This document shows, piece by piece, positions 7,887 to 14,378 of a stretch of 41,372 nucleotides of DNA. The notes below the pieces were generated by a model. The model was not told the DNA's origin and did no database searches. It saw only the letters and a program-made list of their open reading frames with translations. This DNA is from Bacteroidales bacterium. Its GTDB lineage: Bacteria > Bacteroidota > Bacteroidia > Bacteroidales > P3. The position numbers and the translations under genes are program-made. The DNA lies in contig JAEEIS010000051.1 in assembly GCA_016281475.1 (NCBI GenBank), forward strand, positions 1 through 41,372, given 5' to 3'. Numbering within the stretch: the stretch's first letter is position 1; each line of letters begins with the position of its first letter.

Positions 7887-7977
7887 GGCAATGCTAACGG
7901 TATTTGTATTGGATAAGAAGATGGGGCAGCATGGGTGCTGGTGCCGACAATCGCCTTATAAACGCGAAAGCATTGCC
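7887..7977 (-). promoter_or_regulatory. Possible riboswitch expression platform
   Basis: On the minus strand GGCAATGCT (7969-7977), directly after the aptamer, is a perfect complement of AGCATTGCC (7887-7895), which ends nine bases before ATG 7877. Pairing would close off the initiation region. A second small hairpin (GGCAGCA/TGCTG-TGCC) lies between them. This is a structural inference only. Confidence 0.45.
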
Positions 7978-7981
7978 GAAT

Positions 7982-8160
7982 CGTCTGGGGTAGGTCTCCT
8001 GGCTTGTGGCCTCCTGGCAGAAGTCTTCTCAGGAGCAGTGCTCCCAATGACTTTCTTTTTCTGCCCGTCAGCGGCGTTTTTTACAGTTGCGCGACAGCTC
8101 ACGATTTGCACGTGATTCCCTCTTGGCAATCTCATTACAAGATTGACCCCAAAGATGTAT
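7982..8160 (-). promoter_or_regulatory. Cobalamin (vitamin B12) riboswitch
   Basis: Read on the minus strand, this shows the conserved cobalamin aptamer blocks in order: AGGGAATCACGTGCAAATC, GAGCTGTCGCGCAACTGTAA (the B12 box lineage), GTCATTGGGAGCACTGC, and AAGCCAGGAGACCTACC. Together these define the riboswitch well. It lies between a TATCTTTG promoter (8224-8231) and the CoA-transferase gene, with no gene in between. Known cobalamin riboswitches usually switch expression off when adenosyl- or methylcobalamin binds. Confidence 0.93.
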
Positions 8161-8223
8161 TAATATTTCAATGTGCTGGTTTTTTGGAAGTCCCATAGGT
8201 TTCACCCCTGTGGAACTTGGTTG

Positions 8224-8252
8224 CAAAGATACAACTTTTTTTTAATTTGCAA
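8224..8252 (-). promoter_or_regulatory. Promoter for the riboswitch/CoA-transferase transcript
   Basis: On the minus strand TTG (8250-8252), an 18-base spacer and TATCTTTG (8224-8231) match the Bacteroidetes -33/-7 arrangement. Transcription would begin near 8217, about 60 bases before the aptamer core. Confidence 0.75.
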
Positions 8253-8260
8253 AGGATTTT

Positions 8261-8314
8261 AGCACGACCTGGTAGTACCGATCCTTTTCATCTAGTTTCA
8301 TAGGTTAGGCGCGG
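8261..8314 (-). pseudogene. Vestigial 3' end of a uracil-DNA-glycosylase-family gene
   Basis: About 43 of 54 bases match the 3' end of the glycosylase gene that ends at 10163. On the minus strand the fragment reads CGC GCC TAA CCT, then MKLDEKDRYYQVVLK, against RAYP then MRLEEKARHYQVVLKP in the intact gene; the Tyr codon has become a stop. The rest of the gene is absent. The fragment sits just past the end of the PARP-like gene, so the intact and vestigial copies bracket that gene. Confidence 0.8.
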
Positions 8315-8327
8315 AAAAAAAGAGTTA

Positions 8328-8517
8328 TCAACTAAAGAGGCTTTTCAGCACACCTTTGTCGAAGAGCCAATGCTGCATGCCGCCAGTAACGTGCTGAGCA
8401 CGGCCTGTGCGAAGGTTGAGCATGTAGATGGGACGAATGCGCCACGGATTGTTGAAAAGGTTCTGCCAGTCGAATAGGCAATACTCCCAGACCCTATTGT
8501 AGTTGTACCATTCCCCC
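8328..8517 (-). other. Out-of-frame true C-terminus of the PARP-like gene (one-base frameshift)
   Basis: At the C5 tract 8513-8517 (GGGGG on the coding strand) the frame is lost. Adding one G gives TRG then EWYNYNRVWEYCLFDWQN, continuing through PWRIRPIYMLNL and MQHWLFDKGVLKSLFS to a TGA at 8328-8330. This restored tail looks like genuine protein, while the annotated tail (STCSTFAQAVLSTLLAACS) does not. WEYCLFD resembles the PARP motif NEYIVYD that carries the catalytic Glu, so the frameshift would remove the catalytic residue (about Glu479). Confidence 0.8.
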
Positions 8518-9919
8518 TAGTGTAGCCGTGGGCGTCAGCGAATTGGTTGATTTTGTCGTGATTTCCACCGCCACCTGCCTGATTGTATACATAGTCGGGC
8601 ATGAGGGTGTAAGTAATGACGCGACCCATAGACACGCGGCAGGCTATCATCGCAGCGTCACCACCGATACCCGACCGATTGTCGCCACTATAAGCCAAAG
8701 CAAGCTTTCGTTGGATGGCGAAATAGACTCCCCTGCCCGCCCAACTGCAATTGGGGTCAGAGCTGGCCAGGAAGGTACCAGAAGTCCACTTCGAGGTATT
8801 TCGCATATAGCGATTGCGGTGTGGGTCGCTGATGATAGCGTTGCCGGCATTAAGGTTGGTGCCATGGTAGAAAGTACGTGCTGGGATGAAGATATCCACT
8901 ATGGTCCATATAGCGCTTTCCAAAAGAAGTAGGAAAACATGCCATATGGCGTATTTGAGCACGCGCAACGGAAGCATGCATAGCCACCTCCAGAAACCTT
9001 TTCCACCTTCCTTGTAGTCGGAAGGAGCCAGCACCTCTAGGAGCAGGTCGTAGACACCCGTAATGCAGTGGATGAAGATGTTGTATATTATTGCATTGGC
9101 CAAGCGTAACGGTGTTGTGGCGATGTACATTAACACGGTGATGATCTCTGTCACTACTCGCCAGATAGGTTTGGATTTGTCTGAAGGCCAGTTCTTTTTA
9201 AAGAAATAGCGCCAGGGTGACACTAGGAAATGCTCCAGTCGGTTGAGGAAATATATGGGAAATGAGATGATGTAGTATGCACCCATGAAGATAGCCCGGA
9301 TTATCCCACCCAAGTTTATGTACGGCAAGTCTAAATCCAGACGGATGATCAGCAAACCACCACCTATTATCGCAGCAACCACCAGACCGACGATGGCTCT
9401 GGTTGCACCGCTGCCACCAAAGATGAGAAAGAGCAACGCGCCCCCTCCGGCGAACATACCGGCATACATGGCGAGTGCGACGATATATTTCGACAGGTAA
9501 AGAGCCAGTATGATGGCTATGATCAACAGAATCGACTTGAGGAACCGCCATACTCCGGCGAAGAATTTTGAGGCTTTCTTCGGGTGGCTGAGTGCCTGGG
9601 TGGTTGAGTCGCTGAGCGGCTCGATGTAAGTGACATAGCGCATCGACACGTAACCCGGCTTCCCGCCATAGTCGATGGCACCCCAGAGGTCGGAGTCGGG
9701 GCCGGTGGTGGATTTCACCGTGATATAGTCGTACTTTTGAAGAAGTCCTATCTTGGAGTATCTTTTCGTCGGGCCGCTACGGACGTTGAGGTTGGCATTC
9801 ACTTGGCAACGGGCGGGATAAATGCTCTCCGTGGTCGCGCGGTCGCCCGTATTCGCCCACAGGTCACTACTAAGGGTCAGCAATAGGATTGGCAGCAGTA
9901 TTTTTATCCGTATTCCCAT
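8345..9919 (-). CDS. SH3-domain membrane protein with C-terminal PARP-like ADP-ribosyltransferase domain, frameshifted
   Basis: The open frame encodes 524 residues. Residues 1-22 are a signal peptide (MGIRIKILLPILLLTLSSDL). Residues about 37-100 form a bacterial SH3 domain (NANLNVRSGPTKRYSKIG). Residues about 125-225 are three or four membrane segments, with further amphipathic or membrane stretches to 345. From residue 348 a PARP-like domain begins: FYHGTNLNAGN (His352) and AGRGVYFAIQRKLALAY (Tyr399) match the His and Tyr of the H-Y-E triad that binds NAD+ and transfers ADP-ribose. The expected Glu is encoded out of frame after 8513, so this is a one-base-deleted or mis-assembled gene whose full product would be about 530 residues ending at 8328. 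The target is unknown. Fragments of a DNA glycosylase gene lie on both sides. Confidence 0.75.
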   Translation of the reverse strand: MGIRIKILLPILLLTLSSDLWANTGDRATTESIYPARCQVNANLNVRSGPTKRYSKIGLLQKYDYITVKSTTGPDSDLWGAIDYGGKPGYVSMRYVTYIEPLSDSTTQALSHPKKASKFFAGVWRFLKSILLIIAIILALYLSKYIVALAMYAGMFAGGGALLFLIFGGSGATRAIVGLVVAAIIGGGLLIIRLDLDLPYINLGGIIRAIFMGAYYIISFPIYFLNRLEHFLVSPWRYFFKKNWPSDKSKPIWRVVTEIITVLMYIATTPLRLANAIIYNIFIHCITGVYDLLLEVLAPSDYKEGGKGFWRWLCMLPLRVLKYAIWHVFLLLLESAIWTIVDIFIPARTFYHGTNLNAGNAIISDPHRNRYMRNTSKWTSGTFLASSDPNCSWAGRGVYFAIQRKLALAYSGDNRSGIGGDAAMIACRVSMGRVITYTLMPDYVYNQAGGGGNHDKINQFADAHGYTRGNGTTTIGSGSIAYSTGRTFSTIRGAFVPSTCSTFAQAVLSTLLAACSIGSSTKVC

Positions 9920-9991
9920 ATAAACTATTCAGTATTATTAATTGCCACACCTCTACGGGGTGATTTAAATTAAAATTAAGAATTATAATTT

Positions 9992-10057
9992 GTGACCAGT
10001 GAACTGTGACCTGTGAAACGTGCGCATTCGTGTCACTGGTCACAGTTCACTGGTCAC
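9992..10057. repeat. Perfect 20-bp inverted repeat
   Basis: GTGACCAGTGAACTGTGACC (9992-10011) and its exact complement (10038-10057) surround a 26-base loop. It lies between the glycosylase gene and the PARP-like gene, both read on the minus strand. It may end the glycosylase transcript or be a small repeat element. The rest of 9920-10162 is A/T rich and shows no gene. Confidence 0.85.
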
Positions 10058-10162
10058 TAAATATAATGTTTGAAGGTGTTAATGGGTTAGCCTTTAGAAT
10101 GTGTGGATGTGCTAATTGATTCACGATAATAACAGATATGTACATTGACACTTCATATTTGG

Positions 10163-10729
10163 CTAAGGCTTGAGTACGACTTGGTAGTGCCGAGCCTTTT
10201 CTTCGAGCCGCATGGGATAGGCGCGGGAGGAGGAGGGCATGCGCCAGAGACGTAATTGGCGGTCGGCGATGGTGAGGGGAACGCTCTCACCTAGGCGGGG
10301 TAGGTGGGCGGCATAGTCGGAGCAGAGGGTCTCGGCACTCTTTTGCCCGGTGCAGACGATGTCGGAGCAGAGGGGGATTTGCTCTAGTAGCGCGGGGATG
10401 TCGGTTTTCTCTACCACTTCGAGGAACTTGTCGGAGGCGTTGTCGCGCAGGCGGCGCACACGGTAGGCGGTGTCGAAGATGGCGATGCCTTGTTCGTTGA
10501 GCAATGCCTGTATGTCGGCGAGTCGGAATGTCTTATGCTCGGCATCCACCAGGCGTTGGCTGTTGCCGAAGAAAACGAGTCCGAAGATTTCCCACATCTG
10601 GTTGGTGCGGTTGGGGTAGAAGAAGTCCATGCACCACCGCTGGCGTGGCGGAGGGAAACTGCCCAGCATCAGCAGCCGTGCGTTGGACGGCAGGAAGGGC
10701 TGGAGGGGGTGGATTTCGGTGTTGGACAT
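10163..10729 (-). CDS. Uracil-DNA glycosylase superfamily protein
   Basis: A 188-residue cytoplasmic protein of the Mug/UDG-like superfamily, which removes uracil, hypoxanthine or mismatched bases from DNA. The block ARLLMLGSFPPPRQRWCMDF, followed by FYPNRTNQMWEIFG, corresponds to the family's GxxP-type active-site loop and aromatic pocket; CSDIVCTGQKSAETL is the middle strand-helix, and MPSSSRAYP fits the DNA-intercalation motif (S-S) near the C-terminus. I start at ATG 10729 (MSNTEIHPLQPFLPSNAR), since the upstream in-frame extension to 10768 translates a palindromic repeat. The exact damaged base cannot be predicted. A vestigial copy of its 3' end lies at 8261-8314. Confidence 0.82.
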   Translation of the reverse strand: MSNTEIHPLQPFLPSNARLLMLGSFPPPRQRWCMDFFYPNRTNQMWEIFGLVFFGNSQRLVDAEHKTFRLADIQALLNEQGIAIFDTAYRVRRLRDNASDKFLEVVEKTDIPALLEQIPLCSDIVCTGQKSAETLCSDYAAHLPRLGESVPLTIADRQLRLWRMPSSSRAYPMRLEEKARHYQVVLKP

Positions 10730-10749
10730 GTTTGGGGGATTGAAAATTG

Positions 10750-10810
10750 GAGAGACATACCCCGCCACTTCGTGGCACCCCTCTCAAGAGGGGACGGCTG
10801 ACGCGGTAAA
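10750..10810 (+). repeat. Palindromic repeat, copy F (complete, intergenic)
   Basis: This is the reference copy: GAGACATACCCC, hairpin GCCACttcGTGGC, hairpin CCCCTCTCAAGAGGGG, AC, then the core GGCTGACGC (10796-10804), followed by A/T-rich bases TAAAACTTTAAAC. It lies between the giant surface-protein gene and the glycosylase gene. Confidence 0.85.
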
Positions 10811-10820
10811 ACTTTAAACA

Positions 10821-13800
10821 TTACTTGACAATGAGTTTTTGGACTATTGGGGCGTTGCTTTCGGAGGTGATGCGTAGGATGTAGGCTCCGGCGGGGAGGT
10901 GTGTGATGTTGATTTGCTTCTCGCAGGGGGTGCTGCTCATGGTGGGGCATTCGATACATTCCCTTGTTACCTCGCGGCCATGCATGTCGAGCACCGCGAT
11001 GCACACCTTGCCGCTGATGCCCGTGAGGGAGACTGTTGTGGCGCCCGTAGTGGGATTGGGATGAATTCTTAGTTGAGAGTTGAAAGTTGAGAGTCGAGAA
11101 TTGTCGATGCCGACGCTATCGTTTGCCCTTTGGAACAGGGCGACGATGATGGTGTCGGATGTCACAATTAGATTCCTTGGGTTGGCGGTGTCGCCGTCGT
11201 TCCATTCGGTGAAACGGTAGCCTGTGTTGGGCGTGGCCGTCAGCGTGGCGGTGTCACCGTAGTAGTAGGTGCCGTCGCCTGTCGCTGAGCCAAAGGTGGG
11301 ATTGTTGGCTGTTACGGTGACCAAATATGTGGGGGCGGTGAATGATGCGATGGTGGGTAAGGATGTGTCGCCTTGGCCACAGATGGAGCGGATGGAGACC
11401 ATGTAGATGCTGTCCCTAGAAAGTCCTCTGAAAGTGTAGTCTGGGGAGTTGACAATGACAGAAATGTTTCCAAGAGTGACCACCCATAAGGTTTCGGTGC
11501 CGACGGGAGACCAAGTGAGGCTGAGGCTGTCGGCAAAGATTGATCCAGTGATGTTTTGGGGAGGAGTACAGGTGGCGGGCGTGGTGGCAGTGAGGTGATA
11601 GAATGTGTCGGGATTTAGGCAGTCGGGATAGAGGTAGATGTGGTAGGTGGTGCCGGAGTCGAGACCAGCCAACGTGTAGAGGCAGACACCAGTGTCTGCC
11701 TGTGCGGTGACGTAAATGGGGGTTGCCATGCCTGTGTGGGGTGTGAAGTCCGCAGTGTCGTACTCGAGAAACCAAGAGGAACCGTTTGTGTCGGTCCAGG
11801 CGATGATAAGGCTGTCGGTGGTAGCGTGTACAACATGGAGGCCTTCGGCAATGGGGCAGGGATGAGGCTCGAGGGTGATGTCGTCGATATAGGGCAGATT
11901 CGAAGCGACGAGACATGGGGCTTTGAAGGCTATGTGGCCGTGAGGGCCGGTGTAGTTGGCGAAACTGACGGTGTGATGAGAATAGTGGTTGGAGCTAATG
12001 ACCTGAGAATTGTAGGTGTAGAGGGTGCTCACAGGAATGAATGTAGAGGTGTCATCGGGGTTGCTTATCACACCCACCACAATGTAGGAGTTGTAATAGT
12101 AGTGGTGGCTGCGCATCCAAAACGATACTTGCAATCCTGACACGGGGAACCGGGTGGCGTCGGTAATTGGCATAATGGCAATCTGGTCAGTATAGCCTGC
12201 AACGCTGCCGGTGGAGAAGCACATCGCGTTGGTGCCACCGTGGGCGTAAGACTGGTCGCCATAGACGATAGGGTAAATGGAATTTGATAGCTCGGTGCCC
12301 ATGTTCCAGTACAGCCAGCAGGGAGGCAGGTTGTTGATACCCAACGATGGGGTTATATTACCTGACACACCTTCGAAGTCTTCAGTAAAGGGCAGTGTGG
12401 TGAGGGGTGCGCAATGGGTATGGAATCGGATGGGGTAGGAGGCATCACTCTCGCCGCCGTTACATCTGGCTACCACCACCAGTTCGTATTCGGAGTCGGG
12501 GCTCAGGTTGCCGATGGCAGCACTATTACCGTAGACATATTGCGGAGCAACGCTGCCTGTATCGAAGCTGGGAGCACCGATATAAATTAGGAAAGTGTCG
12601 GCATCTGACATAGGGTCCCAAGTTACATAGACGCTGTCGTCAGTAACGCGTGTCACAACGACGTGTTGTGGAGTGGGACAGGGGTTCGCCACTTTGAGCG
12701 TGACGTTGTCGATGTAGAAGACGTTGTTCAATGCTGTGCTGTCTGGTGGTATTGCTGACTGGATGATGATATATTTGCCGTTGCCGGTGTAGTTTGCAAA
12801 TCGTATCGAGGCGTTGTGGATGGAACTGCCCGACTCGGTGCTGAGGTCGATGGTATCGATGGGTACGAAATCCGAGTGTTGCGGGATGCTGGTGGAGTCG
12901 GAGTAGATGCCGGACGCGACACCCACCACCACTTGGGTGGGATACGATGGGTTGTAGTATCGCTTGATCATGAAGTCGATTTCCAGTCTGCTGATATCTA
13001 CTGAGTCGTCCAGTCGTGGCAGCGCGGCCCAGCTGTTGTGCCTCGTCGAAGCGGTGAAGTAAAGTCCGACAGTGTCGCCCGCTATATCGCATCTGTCGGG
13101 GTTGGGGAGATTGTTTGCCGTACTCTTGTGCCAGCAGGGACTGATGGCGTTTCCTCGCCAGTCGTAGACCTCGAAGTCTTCGGTGTAGGGCAGGTCGCCG
13201 TAGGTGGGGGGGGGACACTCTGTCTGGATGCTGCCGGTCAGGAAGATGCTGTTGTCGCCATCGCATTCGGCGGCTACGGCATAGTTGTGCACTATGCTGT
13301 CGTCAAGTCCGCGGAAGGTATAGAATGTGTCGGTAACCCCTCTGATGGTATCGGCATTGAGAACAACGGTGAAACGGTCGTGGCCGTTGGCGTTCCACCA
13401 TAGGGTCACGGTGGAGGCGGTGGAAGAGGCGCGCAGGTTGTTGACCGGATTGCATACGTGGTCGGTCAGATAGATGTCGTCGAGCATCGCTTGGCGGGTT
13501 CGTGAGGTGCGCGGGCTGCGGATGGCGATGTAGTTGTATGTGCTGCTATAATTGGCGAAACTGACGGTATAGAGGGCTGCGTTGCGGGTCGGCACAATGG
13601 TGTCGACAGGAATGAAGGAGGCGGTGTCGGTGCTGTGGGGCATCACACCCACGATAAACATGGGGTGGGGAGCCTCGTCGACCGTGGTTTTGGCATAGAA
13701 TTGGAGGTATAGGTCGCTGATGTCGTACTCGCCTAAATCGACTGGGGGCAGCACGGCGTACTCGTTGTCAGGGTAATTGTCGTCGGGGTTAAGATACCAG

Positions 13801-14378
13801 TACAGATAGTTATTGCCAAGGATACTGCTGGTGTTGCCATTGACAATGTAGGGGTAGTACTGGTTGGGCGGTATGCGTCTCCAGCAGGAGGGGAAGGCAT
13901 CGATGTATGAGGTGGTACGAGTTTGATAGAAAGGCTCGTTCTCGAAGTTGTTGTAGAATGGAAGGGTGCTGAGGAGATAGCAGGGGGTGATGAAGGAGGC
14001 CGACACGGCAATGCTTGTGTCGCCCTCACTACAGATGCTGTGCACGGCGGCAGTGTAAGGAGTATTGCTCACAAGGTTATGGATATTGTAGACTGTGTCG
14101 GTGGGATAATAGGTGCTGTCGCCCAAGGTGAGTTTCCATGCCGTCTCGCTGCCTCCCCTTGTCCATGATATGGTGGCGCTGTCGGTGGTGACGTTGCTAA
14201 TCTTGAGGTCGTGTACGCGAGGGCACAGCGGTGCGTTGCTGACCCGTATGTCGTCGATGATGACCGACCAAAAGCCTAATGAGGGGCGGTCGGCGCGGAT
14301 GGCGATATATTGGCCATTGCCGATATAGTCGTTTAGGCGAACTTCGTACAAATCCCAGCCGTAGGTGGAGTAGTTCAT
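10821..14378 (-). CDS. C-terminal part of a giant modular surface protein: FN3 / choice-of-anchor J repeats, InlB-type repeat, T9SS sorting domain
   Basis: An 1185-residue frame without a signal peptide. It alternates jelly-roll domains of the choice-of-anchor J type (LPYTEDFEVYDWRGNAISPC, VVGVISNPDDTSTF, YNYIAIRSPR) with fibronectin type III-like domains (CNPVNNLRAS, CPTPQHVVVTRV, CPIAEGLHVV, CTPPQNITGS). An InlB-type repeat (YRFTEWNDGD) follows, and the last 85 residues are a T9SS type A sorting domain (IHPNPTTGATTV ... LPAGAYILRITSES). Residues just before it (NSRLSTFNSQL) are encoded by a dispersed A/T repeat. The first residues (MNYSTYGWDLYEVRLNDYIG) start in the middle of a J domain whose beginning lies at the end of the upstream frame. 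The ATG overlaps the upstream stop by four bases, so this is most likely the second half of one frameshifted gene, though coupled translation is possible. Confidence 0.8.
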   Translation of the reverse strand: MNYSTYGWDLYEVRLNDYIGNGQYIAIRADRPSLGFWSVIIDDIRVSNAPLCPRVHDLKISNVTTDSATISWTRGGSETAWKLTLGDSTYYPTDTVYNIHNLVSNTPYTAAVHSICSEGDTSIAVSASFITPCYLLSTLPFYNNFENEPFYQTRTTSYIDAFPSCWRRIPPNQYYPYIVNGNTSSILGNNYLYWYLNPDDNYPDNEYAVLPPVDLGEYDISDLYLQFYAKTTVDEAPHPMFIVGVMPHSTDTASFIPVDTIVPTRNAALYTVSFANYSSTYNYIAIRSPRTSRTRQAMLDDIYLTDHVCNPVNNLRASSTASTVTLWWNANGHDRFTVVLNADTIRGVTDTFYTFRGLDDSIVHNYAVAAECDGDNSIFLTGSIQTECPPPTYGDLPYTEDFEVYDWRGNAISPCWHKSTANNLPNPDRCDIAGDTVGLYFTASTRHNSWAALPRLDDSVDISRLEIDFMIKRYYNPSYPTQVVVGVASGIYSDSTSIPQHSDFVPIDTIDLSTESGSSIHNASIRFANYTGNGKYIIIQSAIPPDSTALNNVFYIDNVTLKVANPCPTPQHVVVTRVTDDSVYVTWDPMSDADTFLIYIGAPSFDTGSVAPQYVYGNSAAIGNLSPDSEYELVVVARCNGGESDASYPIRFHTHCAPLTTLPFTEDFEGVSGNITPSLGINNLPPCWLYWNMGTELSNSIYPIVYGDQSYAHGGTNAMCFSTGSVAGYTDQIAIMPITDATRFPVSGLQVSFWMRSHHYYYNSYIVVGVISNPDDTSTFIPVSTLYTYNSQVISSNHYSHHTVSFANYTGPHGHIAFKAPCLVASNLPYIDDITLEPHPCPIAEGLHVVHATTDSLIIAWTDTNGSSWFLEYDTADFTPHTGMATPIYVTAQADTGVCLYTLAGLDSGTTYHIYLYPDCLNPDTFYHLTATTPATCTPPQNITGSIFADSLSLTWSPVGTETLWVVTLGNISVIVNSPDYTFRGLSRDSIYMVSIRSICGQGDTSLPTIASFTAPTYLVTVTANNPTFGSATGDGTYYYGDTATLTATPNTGYRFTEWNDGDTANPRNLIVTSDTIIVALFQRANDSVGIDNSRLSTFNSQLRIHPNPTTGATTVSLTGISGKVCIAVLDMHGREVTRECIECPTMSSTPCEKQINITHLPAGAYILRITSESNAPIVQKLIVK
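11071..11103 (-). repeat. Dispersed A/T-rich repeat translated in frame
   Basis: AGTTGAGAGTTGAAAGTTGA, GAGTCGAGAATTG has the same words as the intergenic repeats at 1745, 18664 and 18828. Here it is translated as NSRLSTFNSQL, at the junction between the last repeat domain and the T9SS sorting domain. Confidence 0.75.

Noticed and set aside
7786..8198. Two short plus-strand open frames
   Set aside because: They lie across the cobalamin riboswitch and its leader, which explain the conservation.
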